Source: a virus. Taken from it: a stretch of DNA of 64,000 bases. Position numbers and translations under genes: made by a program. The notes beneath the pieces are model-generated. The model was not told the origin of the DNA. It made no database searches and saw nothing but the letters and a program-made list of their open reading frames with translations. Each line of letters begins with the position of its first letter. The stretch's first letter is position 1. Location of the stretch: IMG/VR virus record IMGVR_UViG_3300025174_000008, positions 41,771 to 105,770 of that record. The stretch is one strand, 5' to 3'. Of the stretch, positions 55,331 through 62,772 are shown one piece after another.

Positions 55331-55579
55331 TCATCTGGGTTTGACGGGAGCATAAGGCAGGGCAGCGTAAGGAAGTTGTCGGTTGAGCCAGGCCTTTGCC
55401 TCCCGGAGCCGGCGCCGCCGTTCTTCGACGGCCAATCGTTCTTCGGGAAGATTCTGTGGGATTTTTTCTGTGGCGGACAGATGGAAGTCAGCCAATGCGA
55501 GGAGGGTGAGGATCGGTGTCGTGGGTTCGGACTGAACCTTCCCGAAGGTCGTGAGGCGCGGGGCCGAGTAGGGCTTCAT
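55331..55579 (-). CDS. hypothetical protein with lasso-leader-like N-terminus
   Basis: An 82-residue protein. The start MKPYSAPRLTTFGKV matches most of the Y-x2-P-x-L-x3-G pattern seen in leaders of lasso-type and other RiPP precursors, followed by a Thr pair near residue 20. The rest (EERLAVEERRRRLREAKAWL) is an Arg-rich helix and does not look like a core peptide. No modification enzymes are in the window, so the resemblance may only mean a shared domestic family. Confidence 0.45.
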   Translation of the reverse strand: MKPYSAPRLTTFGKVQSEPTTPILTLLALADFHLSATEKIPQNLPEERLAVEERRRRLREAKAWLNRQLPYAALPYAPVKPR

Positions 55580-55637
55580 TTTCTCTATGACGAGTCCGGC
55601 GTGACAAGTCGCACGCCTTTGCCTATTTGCGACGCGA

Positions 55638-55934
55638 CTACTGGCACTTTCGGTTGATGACAGAACCAGTCGAATCGAGCTGGTAGCTGTAGCTAGCCGT
55701 CTCCTCGTCGCATGAAGCCGTCACGGTACCCGAGCCGAAAGCTATGTGCCCCGTGATGTCGTAGGATACGGTTTGATTTTTGGTAAACCGACAAGTCGAC
55801 GGTTCTTCGCACTGTTCGCACGATGTAAAGGGGTCGCCGCCTTTGGTTAGACGACCATCCTCGCATTCGAGGGAGTTGTTGCAACCGGCTAGGGCCATGA
55901 GTGATAGGACAATCAGCGTGGTATATGGGCGCAT
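55638..55934 (-). CDS. predicted Cys-rich lipoprotein
   Basis: A 98-residue protein with signal MRPYTTLIVLSLMALAGC; lipobox ALAGC. The mature part has six further cysteines (ECEDG, TSCEQCEEPSTC, SCDEE, NRKC). It belongs to the leftward block, separated by 18 bases from the Zn-protein gene. Envelope placement is likely; its role (for example exclusion of other phages) is only a guess. Confidence 0.7.
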   Translation of the reverse strand: MRPYTTLIVLSLMALAGCNNSLECEDGRLTKGGDPFTSCEQCEEPSTCRFTKNQTVSYDITGHIAFGSGTVTASCDEETASYSYQLDSTGSVINRKCQ

Positions 55935-55952
55935 TGTTGTACTTTTCTGTGG

Positions 55953-56198
55953 TTACTTCGACTTCTCGATCGACTCCTCCCGGCGATGCCCCGGACAGTA
56001 GTCGGTGTTAGGTGCGACTCGGACAGCGCAGCTCTTGCAGAGCCACTTGTCGCAGGTTCGGCGCTCGGCATGGAGGAAAAAGTCGCATTGGAGCTTGGCG
56101 GTCTTTCTACACAGGTGGCAGTTGTTCCCGAAACGCCCCCGGCCGCATACAAATCCGGCGATGCGACCTTCGTTGTCGCGAAGTGGTGTGCACGTCAT
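55953..56198 (-). CDS. zinc-cluster protein
   Basis: An 81-residue protein starting MTCTPLRDNEGRIAGFVC, ATGA-coupled to the upstream gene. Nine cysteines and three histidines are grouped as NCHLCRKTAKLQC, RTCDKWLCKSC and DYCPGH, which suits a cross-braced two-zinc fold. Proteins with this GFVCxRG...CDxxxC layout occur as phage-borne hypotheticals. Probably binds nucleic acid or protein partners. Confidence 0.65.
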   Translation of the reverse strand: MTCTPLRDNEGRIAGFVCGRGRFGNNCHLCRKTAKLQCDFFLHAERRTCDKWLCKSCAVRVAPNTDYCPGHRREESIEKSK

Positions 56199-56617
56199 GG
56201 AACACACTTCATCTGCACCGTGACCCGAGTCCGGCTACGGGTGCAGGAGTAGCCGGCGGCCTCGAGAGTTGAGGCGATGGTGGCGATGTATGGCGCCGAT
56301 TCTTTAGGCGGCAGCTCGTGGGCAAGTTCGATACGTATTACCCCAACGAAGTGCATAAACTTGAGTTCGGGATGGCCCGGATAACCGTGATCGAGAATGC
56401 TTCTCAGGACCGAGATTGCGACGCTAGGAAAGCAACTCCGCATCGCCGTAAGGATGCGATCCATCTCGTCGATACGCTCGGCTGCTAGACCGCGTTCCCG
56501 AACGATTTGGCGCTCTACCTCGGAGAGGCCAGCGCAAGAAGCGCTCGACCAAGTGACCGTGCCGTCTGAATGCACGGTGACCGTAAGTTCCGAGTTGATG
56601 ATGTGCGATTGGGTCAC
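56195..56617 (-). CDS. hypothetical protein
   Basis: A 140-residue protein starting at GTG 56617, which overlaps the HNH stop as GTGA; the longer frame to 56695 is inside the HNH gene. Beta-rich start (LTVTVHSDGTVTWSSASCAG), then a helical middle (RIDEMDRILTAMRSCFPSVA) and a compact end (IATIASTLEAAGYSCTRSRT). Not recognised. Confidence 0.5.
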   Translation of the reverse strand: MTQSHIINSELTVTVHSDGTVTWSSASCAGLSEVERQIVRERGLAAERIDEMDRILTAMRSCFPSVAISVLRSILDHGYPGHPELKFMHFVGVIRIELAHELPPKESAPYIATIASTLEAAGYSCTRSRTRVTVQMKCVP

Positions 56618-57261
56618 TGCACGACCTCGACGGTGCCGTTGGCGATTAGGTAGAGCCCAAGATGTCTCCAGCAGCGACCGCGCAGTATGGTCCATACGGT
56701 ACCCTGTGTAGTATGGAAGATGCGGGCAATCGCACTTTGGCTGTAACCGCTGGCATACAGCTGAAACATCTTACGAATTTCGGATTCGTGAAATCGACTA
56801 GCACCATTGGCTTCGCCGCGGCGCCATCGTTCCGGGTGAGTATGGCTACCATGGCGGTCACTGGTTGCGCGTCGCTCTGGATGAGTGTGACTTCCATGGC
56901 TCCTTCCTACAGCTTGCCGATTCTTACGGCACTTATCATCTTCGTTGGCTTGGTGATCACCAACGAACAAATGGTCAGGATTGCAGCACGGTGGGTTGTC
57001 GCAATGATGACATGCAAGTTCCGAGCGTAATAATGTGCGACCGGCACTGGTACCAAGAACAATGCGCGTTATGCGGTACGTTCGATTGTGAAACTGGAGC
57101 CGACCGTAGCCTTCTTGGTGTCGGGAGCCATTCCAAATCCAGCACGGTGTCCCGTTGTAACAACGGGCTTCGGGGGATGTTCCAGAAACATCAATATGGG
57201 ACCGGATGTTAGAGGATAATGTCCCACCACAGAACGAGGCAAGTCGTATCCAAAAGTTCAT
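56614..57261 (-). CDS. HNH homing endonuclease-like protein with HTH tail
   Basis: A 215-residue protein starting MNFWIRLASF at ATG 57261, which overlaps the SbcDC stop. CHHCDNPPCCNPDHLFVGD (about 84-102) followed by ANEDD is the HNH_3 core: H85/H86, N94 and H97. NUMOD-like GYGRLQFHNR precedes it. The C-terminus SEIRKMFQLYASGYSQSAIA then RIFHTTQGTVWTILRG is a DNA-binding HTH. Likely a mobile nuclease inserted after the recombination gene. Confidence 0.8.
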   Translation of the reverse strand: MNFWIRLASFCGGTLSSNIRSHIDVSGTSPEARCYNGTPCWIWNGSRHQEGYGRLQFHNRTYRITRIVLGTSAGRTLLRSELACHHCDNPPCCNPDHLFVGDHQANEDDKCRKNRQAVGRSHGSHTHPERRATSDRHGSHTHPERWRRGEANGASRFHESEIRKMFQLYASGYSQSAIARIFHTTQGTVWTILRGRCWRHLGLYLIANGTVEVVQ

Positions 57262-60200
57262 AAAACAACCTCTGCAGTGCCATCGTGCACGTGTATCCGA
57301 CAATCAGAAGAGGCGACAACGTCTGGATTGTGAGTAATGCAGAGAACATGTCGTGCATGAACGATCGCGGAAGCGGCGCGCATCATAGAAACGTATGCTC
57401 GCGCATCTTCAGGGGACAACGATGCCGTTGGTTCATCACGTATGAGTGTCAACCCATGATCGATTCCAGCGCGACGGCACGACAGAATAGTCAGCGCCAG
57501 AGAGAGCGCTTCGCCGATCAGCGCCTTTTGCCCTCCGGAGTAGGTCCGGACCTCCCCTTCGTAGCCGTCTTCGGAGTTGAAGACGACGATCGGTAGGGCG
57601 TCGACCTCCCGCTTTCCCTGTTCGACTTTCTTGGTCGTCTCTACCGAGACCGTAAACGTGCTCCCGAGGCAGGAGTGGAGCAGATCGTTCGTGTCTGCCG
57701 TGAGCTCGGGGCCAACGGCATCAATCTCGGCGCTCTGGAGGCCTTTTTTGCCGAGGTCTTCGGCGAGCCGCTGGCAGTCGGAGAGCGCTTCGGAGCGCTC
57801 TGCCCGGGCGGACTCGAGCTCCAGGACCCGTAGGGCGCTCTGCCGGGCCAGCTCTAGACGTTGCTCGGCCCGGGCGATTGCGGTAGTCACGGCCTGGACT
57901 TGGCTTTCGGCGTTGCCGACGGCAATCCGTAGGCCCGAGACGTCCGGCGGTGGTGGAGGGGGAAGGACCACCGCCGGACCTCGGGCAAGTTTTTGGGTAA
58001 GCTCGGTGTGCTCGGCGTCGACACGCCTGAGCTCCTTCTCGAGCTGTTCGATTCGAGCCTCCGCCTTGTCCGCCTGCTCCTTGTAGGCGACGATTGCGGC
58101 GAGCTTTTGGAGCTCTTCCTTGAGCGAAGCGAGCCTTCGCTCATTGGTGTCGCGTTCACTGCCGGCGGCAGTCCGGCGCTGTACGACCTCAGTGGACTTC
58201 GCGACGCAAGCCCGCTCGGCCTGCTGGTAGCGCTGTAGGTCACCGAGCGCGGCTTCGAGTTCCGCTTGGGCTGCCTCCAAGTGCGTTGCCTCGACCGCAA
58301 CCTGTTCGGCTTTGGACAGCGCCCGAGCGGCTTCGTCGCGCTTTTGTCCAGTCTGCAGGGTGACGGTATCCAGGAGCCGGCGCAGACGGGTGACCTCGGC
58401 AGCCTGGCGGGTGATTTGGGACGGGAGCTCGGCGGCTGTGTCCAGGGCGATGGTATCGCGGTCAAGGGCGGAGGCCGCTAGCTCGGCCATGTCCTCAGCC
58501 TCGCCCTCGCACTCCACGACGGAAGCGAGTCCACTACGGAGCCCAAAGATCCGCTCGTCCGCCCCAGCTACACGCAGCCCACGGAGCCGATCGAGCTCCG
58601 CTTCGGCAGCCGCCACGTCGCCGCGGACCATCTGGACGGCTTCTTCAGCTGCTTTCGATGTTTCCTCCCAGGCCGCTCGAAGCCCGGGGATGCTGGCCGC
58701 GGCGGCGTCAATATCAGGCTTTCGTCCGAGGCGCCGATTGGCGGCGTCCGCCCGAGCCTGAGCCGATACGGACGATTGTTTGTTGCCGGCGGCTTCCTGG
58801 CGCAGCGCTAACTCTTCCCGCTGGAGCCCCTGGTGCTCGGCCGTGAGCCGGGCCAGCTCCGCCTCGGCAGCGGATACGCTGGCCCGAAGCTCGTCCGAGC
58901 GCTTCACCGCGGCCAAGATCTTCGGCTTCTGGTCTAGCCGCTTCCGGTTGTTCGTCAGCCGCTCGGTCAGGTCGGCATGCTGGGCGCGGTTGTCCCGGAT
59001 CTTGGACTCGAGCTCCCCGCGAGCCGCCACGGCCTCCAGGTAGGCCTCCTGGGCCCTGGAGTGCTCCCGGAGCGCCTGCTCGGCAGCCGTGAGAGCGTCG
59101 CGGGCTACCTGGAGTGCCCACTGGGACGGGCCGAGCCCCATGCGTTCGTCGATCACAGCTTGCTCGCACTGAGCGACGTAGCCCCCGCGGGCCCGCTCGT
59201 CGTCCACGCGGGCCGTGGCCTTCTCGAGTTCTTCCTTGGCCGCGCTGGCGCGCTTCCGGAACGTCTCGGCCATGGTCTCGTAGTACTCGAGCCCGAGAGC
59301 CCGCAGGATGATCGAAGCCCGCTCGGAATCGAGGGCATTGACCAGCGCGTTCGCCCCCTGGGCCTGGTAGGGCCCTGCAAGGAAGATCTCCATCGGGAGC
59401 ATGTTCCGATCCCGCCAGTCGTCGAAGGAAGAAACCTTGCTCGACCCGGTGAGCGACTCGGAACCATCCGCCGCGCGGTCGTATACCGACACCTCCCAGC
59501 CGGCGGTCTGCTTGCCGGCGTCGATGGCGTGAACGATACGCAGAGACTTCCCGTTCTGGATGCCGACGTCCACGAACGCGTCGCGTGAAACCGCCATTTT
59601 GGACAGGAGCCCCCGCTCGGACGTCGGGAGCTTCCGGTAGAGCGCCGCGGCGTAGGAGTCCAGCAGGGTGGTCTTGCCAGCCCCGATCCTACCCGTTAGG
59701 GCCACGATCCCGGGCGGCAGGTTCCGGAAGTCGACTTCCACCGTGCCCTTGAAGGGACCGATCCCCCGGAGCTTAATCCAGTCCAAGAGGGCGGCACCGG
59801 TCGAAATCCCAACCGGGCGGGGGGTATTGGCCTCGACCTGGCATGCCAGGTCGAGCAGGCGGGACCGTCGGGGCTCCTCGGGAGTGGTAGCCCGGGCGGC
59901 CCAAAAGGCCGGGAGCTTCTCGGCCATTCCGCGCGCCAGCGCAATCTCTGGGGCGCGGGCGGAGTTCTTGACCTCGATCACCGGCTCGACCTGCACCGAG
60001 ACGGCGCCATTGGCGAGAAGGTCGTCTCGAATCTTGGACGCGGCCGCCGCTGCCTGGGTTCGGTGCTCGGATGAGCACCGGTATCGAAACCGGATCTCGG
60101 CTCCGGAAGGCTCCATCAGCGGAGTGCACCCAGGTCCTACGGGTCCTGGCTTCCAATGGTCGACGGACCATTCCCCGTCGAGTAGAAGCATCCGGGTCGC

Positions 60201-60965
60201 CGAGGTCTGCACCTGCCGAATCGACACCAGCTTCGGCCCGTCGAATTCGACGAGGGTGACCGACTTGTCCTCTAGCTCACCGAAGTTCTGCCGCAGGGGG
60301 CTCCCAGTGTACAGGTAGGGAGTCCCGGTAGAATCCCACTGCTGGAACTTGTGGACGTGCGACATTAGGCCGACCTGAGCACCCACGAGGTCCAGGTCGG
60401 AAAGCGCCACGCTACACGGGGCGCCGACGAGCTCTTGACCGGTGCTCGTTACGGACCCGTCGACCATGAAGTGGCCGAGAAGAATGCGCGGTCCATGCAG
60501 GTCTTCGAACTGTGAACCGAGCCAGCGCAGAACAGCACGTAGAGCCTCGGAAGTAAGGGCATCCCGGTCGACCTCAGTGTCGACCGACATCTTCAAGAGA
60601 CCTTCTCGCGTCGGCCACGCCATGGCGGCGATCTGAGCTCCACCGATCCGGTGTAGCCCCGCGCCTTCTTCGACGATGACCGGGTAACGGGTCCGAAGAC
60701 GTCGTAGCAGGAGACAGTCCACCGGGCGATCGTGGTTGCCCTTGGTCACCAGGACCGGGCAATGCTCCGCCACCGACGTCACCCAATCGGCTACCGCCTC
60801 CCGCTCCACCGGAGTGGACGCCCCTTCGTAGAGGTCTCCGCCGGATAGGAATACGTCGGGCTTCTCGGCGGCGACAAGCTCCGCTATCTCGCGGTGAATC
60901 CGCACGGATTCGGCGAATCGACGGCGCTCGTTCCAGTGATGGTCACCGGTGGATATGAGTTTCAT
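57258..60965 (-). CDS. sbcDC: SbcD-SbcC (Mre11-Rad50-like) single-chain fusion nuclease
   Basis: A 1,235-residue protein, GAGGGAAACC upstream. Residues 1-380 are SbcD-like: D8/H10 in STGDHHW, D44 in GGDLYEG, N77-H78-D79 in KGNHD, H165 in LLGHF, H203/H205 in SHVHKF, a full two-metal set. Residues about 395-1,235 are SbcC-like: GIGPFKGTVEVDF, Walker A GRIGAGKTT (425-433), long coiled coil, signature YSGGQK (1142-1147), Walker B LTLIRDEPTASL (D1177, E1178) and H-loop H1212. I find no CxxC zinc hook in the coil. It should trim DNA ends in replication or recombination. Confidence 0.9.
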   Translation of the reverse strand: MKLISTGDHHWNERRRFAESVRIHREIAELVAAEKPDVFLSGGDLYEGASTPVEREAVADWVTSVAEHCPVLVTKGNHDRPVDCLLLRRLRTRYPVIVEEGAGLHRIGGAQIAAMAWPTREGLLKMSVDTEVDRDALTSEALRAVLRWLGSQFEDLHGPRILLGHFMVDGSVTSTGQELVGAPCSVALSDLDLVGAQVGLMSHVHKFQQWDSTGTPYLYTGSPLRQNFGELEDKSVTLVEFDGPKLVSIRQVQTSATRMLLLDGEWSVDHWKPGPVGPGCTPLMEPSGAEIRFRYRCSSEHRTQAAAAASKIRDDLLANGAVSVQVEPVIEVKNSARAPEIALARGMAEKLPAFWAARATTPEEPRRSRLLDLACQVEANTPRPVGISTGAALLDWIKLRGIGPFKGTVEVDFRNLPPGIVALTGRIGAGKTTLLDSYAAALYRKLPTSERGLLSKMAVSRDAFVDVGIQNGKSLRIVHAIDAGKQTAGWEVSVYDRAADGSESLTGSSKVSSFDDWRDRNMLPMEIFLAGPYQAQGANALVNALDSERASIILRALGLEYYETMAETFRKRASAAKEELEKATARVDDERARGGYVAQCEQAVIDERMGLGPSQWALQVARDALTAAEQALREHSRAQEAYLEAVAARGELESKIRDNRAQHADLTERLTNNRKRLDQKPKILAAVKRSDELRASVSAAEAELARLTAEHQGLQREELALRQEAAGNKQSSVSAQARADAANRRLGRKPDIDAAAASIPGLRAAWEETSKAAEEAVQMVRGDVAAAEAELDRLRGLRVAGADERIFGLRSGLASVVECEGEAEDMAELAASALDRDTIALDTAAELPSQITRQAAEVTRLRRLLDTVTLQTGQKRDEAARALSKAEQVAVEATHLEAAQAELEAALGDLQRYQQAERACVAKSTEVVQRRTAAGSERDTNERRLASLKEELQKLAAIVAYKEQADKAEARIEQLEKELRRVDAEHTELTQKLARGPAVVLPPPPPPDVSGLRIAVGNAESQVQAVTTAIARAEQRLELARQSALRVLELESARAERSEALSDCQRLAEDLGKKGLQSAEIDAVGPELTADTNDLLHSCLGSTFTVSVETTKKVEQGKREVDALPIVVFNSEDGYEGEVRTYSGGQKALIGEALSLALTILSCRRAGIDHGLTLIRDEPTASLSPEDARAYVSMMRAASAIVHARHVLCITHNPDVVASSDCRIHVHDGTAEVVL

Positions 60966-61022
60966 GGTTTCCCTCGCTTGCTAGCAGTCCGGCCGGCTGC
61001 TAAGCGTCTTCTTGCCCCATTG

Positions 61023-61076
61023 GACTCTTGCGGAGTCGCTGGGGCCGAGCCCGGGCGTTGATAGCGCCGCGGGCTC
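61023..61076 (-). other. two hairpins between leftward genes
   Basis: GACTC/GAGTC around TTGCG at 61023-61037, and an 11-pair stem at 61047-61076 (GAGCCCG-GGCG with CGCC-CGGGCTC, one bulged G). Both lie in the 149-base gap before the SbcDC gene and lack a T run on the minus strand. They may partly attenuate transcription between gene groups or stabilise the SbcDC message. A third inverted repeat (TAGCAG/CTGCTA) lies at about 60,980. Confidence 0.45.
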
Positions 61077-61114
61077 ACTTTCTGTAGCACCCCAGGGACC
61101 CCCTAGCAAACCAG

Positions 61115-61897
61115 TCACAGAGGCAGCTGGATCTTGGGTGGTTCCGTTTCTGTGAGCTCGGCCAGAAACTCCGACTGGTCTCGGTCCAGGTCGACCTGGA
61201 CACGAGTAACGTAAAGCGTGACTGGAATCCCTCGCTCGGTCGTCCCGGTCCAGACCCGGCAGGGAGAATCGTTCAGCTGAACGATCGAGGCCGTGGGGGT
61301 AATGGTGACACGCATAGGCTTTCTTGCTGGAGTCAGTTGGTTGACCTGTACTGCCTTAGCTTCGGCAAGCTGCGCCAGATTGGCGTTCTCGGCGAGCAGT
61401 TCACGCTGTAATTGAGCCCACTTCTCTCTCGAGAGCACCAGTGCTGGGCGGTCCATGATCTGTTGCTGCACCTCTTCGGTGACTTCGATGAGGTCGGGGG
61501 AGTTCGGCGCCATGTAGGCGAGGATTTCCTGGGCCTTGTTGGTGATGGCCTTTTCGCGGTCTGGATGGCGGATTACGAAGTCCGAGGACCATACGAGGTG
61601 CGCCGCAAATCTGTCGTACCAGGTTTCAGCGCGCTCCCTGGCCCGCGCTGGTGTTGTGTCCACGAAGATCCGTTCTCCGACTTTCGGAAAGTGGTACGGA
61701 AGGAATCGATCGCGGGTCCATTCGACGTGCTTTGACTCCAGGCCTTGACGGGACTGCACAATGAAATGGGTAACCCCGTCCCGGGAGTTCCAGATCCACT
61801 CCTCGTTGCCGGCGGTGTCTCGGTAGAGCATCAGGCAGAATGCCTCGGCTTGCTGGCATCCGTTCTGCTGGGCTAAGGAACGGGGTTGGTGGTTCAC
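61115..61897 (-). CDS. hypothetical protein
   Basis: A 260-residue protein starting MNHQPRSLAQQNGCQQAEAF. The N-terminal 120 residues are mixed alpha/beta (CLMLYRDTAGNEEWIWNSRD, RFLPYHFPKVGERIFVDTTP); a helical middle (EEVQQQIMDRPALVLSREKW) and a beta end (PCRVWTGTTERGIPVTLYVT) follow. The end resembles small regulatory-fold domains but no family is recognised. ATGA-coupled to the gene upstream, so part of the leftward operon. Confidence 0.55.
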   Translation of the reverse strand: MNHQPRSLAQQNGCQQAEAFCLMLYRDTAGNEEWIWNSRDGVTHFIVQSRQGLESKHVEWTRDRFLPYHFPKVGERIFVDTTPARARERAETWYDRFAAHLVWSSDFVIRHPDREKAITNKAQEILAYMAPNSPDLIEVTEEVQQQIMDRPALVLSREKWAQLQRELLAENANLAQLAEAKAVQVNQLTPARKPMRVTITPTASIVQLNDSPCRVWTGTTERGIPVTLYVTRVQVDLDRDQSEFLAELTETEPPKIQLPL

Positions 61898-62235
61898 AGC
61901 TCCTCGATGTCCTGCGCGCCTTGACGCCGCAGGAAGTGGGTGGGGTTCTCCTTGCCGCGACTCGAGAACATCCAGACGTTACCGTGGACGTCCTTGAAGG
62001 GCTTCCCACCCAACGCCTGCTTGAGCTCGAACACGGCGTCGCTCAGGAGTTCTTTCTTGAGGTCGATCTGGCGCTTCAGGTCCTCGACCTCGGCGGTAAT
62101 TGAATCCACCCGGCCCTTGAGTGTAGCCTTTTCGGAGGCCGAGTAGGTGCGTGGATCTTGGGGATCTGCCAGGAATGATTCCTGAACCTCGGGACCCGGA
62201 GTCTCTTGGGTAACGGTCAGTTTTCTAGGTGGCAT
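61894..62235 (-). CDS. hypothetical coiled-coil protein
   Basis: A 113-residue protein starting MPPRKLTVTQETPGPEVQES. Residues about 30-75 are a predicted coiled coil (ASEKATLKGRVDSITAEVED, LKRQIDLKKELLSDAVFELK), the rest a small beta part (KDVHGNVWMFSSRG). Coupled at its stop to the next gene. Unknown function. Confidence 0.55.
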   Translation of the reverse strand: MPPRKLTVTQETPGPEVQESFLADPQDPRTYSASEKATLKGRVDSITAEVEDLKRQIDLKKELLSDAVFELKQALGGKPFKDVHGNVWMFSSRGKENPTHFLRRQGAQDIEEL

Positions 62236-62344
62236 GCGTGTCTCTCCATTGGATGTCGTTTTTGGACTTCTGCCCGGCGCTGAAGCCGAGCAGGTAGAAG
62301 AACATCGCGATTCCGGTCGCGATAAGGAAGAGGGGGAGGGTCAC
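62225..62344 (-). CDS. small single-TM protein
   Basis: A 39-residue protein from GTG 62344, overlapping the upstream stop as GTGA: VTLPLFLIATGIAMFFYLLG followed by FSAGQKSKNDIQWRDTHAT. One membrane helix with a polar C-terminal tail. It also overlaps the next gene by 11 bases. The tight coupling on both sides supports translation. No family known. Confidence 0.5.
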   Translation of the reverse strand: MTLPLFLIATGIAMFFYLLGFSAGQKSKNDIQWRDTHAT

Positions 62345-62772
62345 TTCTCTAGCTCGTCCAAGAGAGCCCGGGCCTTCGTGGTACCGATGCGGGTGATGAG
62401 TCGGCAGAAGCTGTCCGCGTCCCGCGCCGAGGAAGCGAGTTCTGGTAGAGGTAAACGGCTTCCGACCTTGTCGAATGGCATGCCCGTTGGATCGGCGTCG
62501 GTGGCAACTGGAGGGTTCTTCGGCGGCCGGCCACGCCGCGTTTTGGTGGCCTGCGCAGGCGCTACCTGGATAGCGTCGGTCCCCTTGCGGCGCCCGCGCT
62601 TGGTGACCGTACCGGCCGCTTTTCTCATCTTGTAGCGGACGATTCGGACTAGGTTTTCCGTGATCTTCAGGCCGACTTGCTTGCCGGCCGCAATGACTGC
62701 GGACGTCGACAGACTGTCCGGCTGCTCGCGGATGAAATCGCTTCGTGAACCTTCGTATTTGCGTGCTTTCAT
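62341..62772 (-). CDS. AT-hook DNA-binding protein, first gene after the array
   Basis: A 143-residue protein starting MKARKYEGSRSDFIREQPDS. Residues about 9-50 resemble the short SDFIRxxP...VVxKAKxxGI...VxxVRxK domain common in Deltaproteobacteria. TRRGRPPKNPP (about 78-88) is an AT-hook core (RGRP), preceded by another basic patch KRGRRKG. The ATG at 62772 is preceded by GGAGAACAGGA, which is the degenerate last CRISPR repeat. It may regulate the array or host genes. Confidence 0.65.
   Translation of the reverse strand: MKARKYEGSRSDFIREQPDSLSTSAVIAAGKQVGLKITENLVRIVRYKMRKAAGTVTKRGRRKGTDAIQVAPAQATKTRRGRPPKNPPVATDADPTGMPFDKVGSRLPLPELASSARDADSFCRLITRIGTTKARALLDELEK

Noticed and set aside
56614-57261. 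HNH protein as a possible Cas9 remnant near the CRISPR array
   Set aside because: It has the HNH_3 homing-type core with an HTH tail and no RuvC, bridge helix or other Cas9 part, and lies 5.5 kb from the array.
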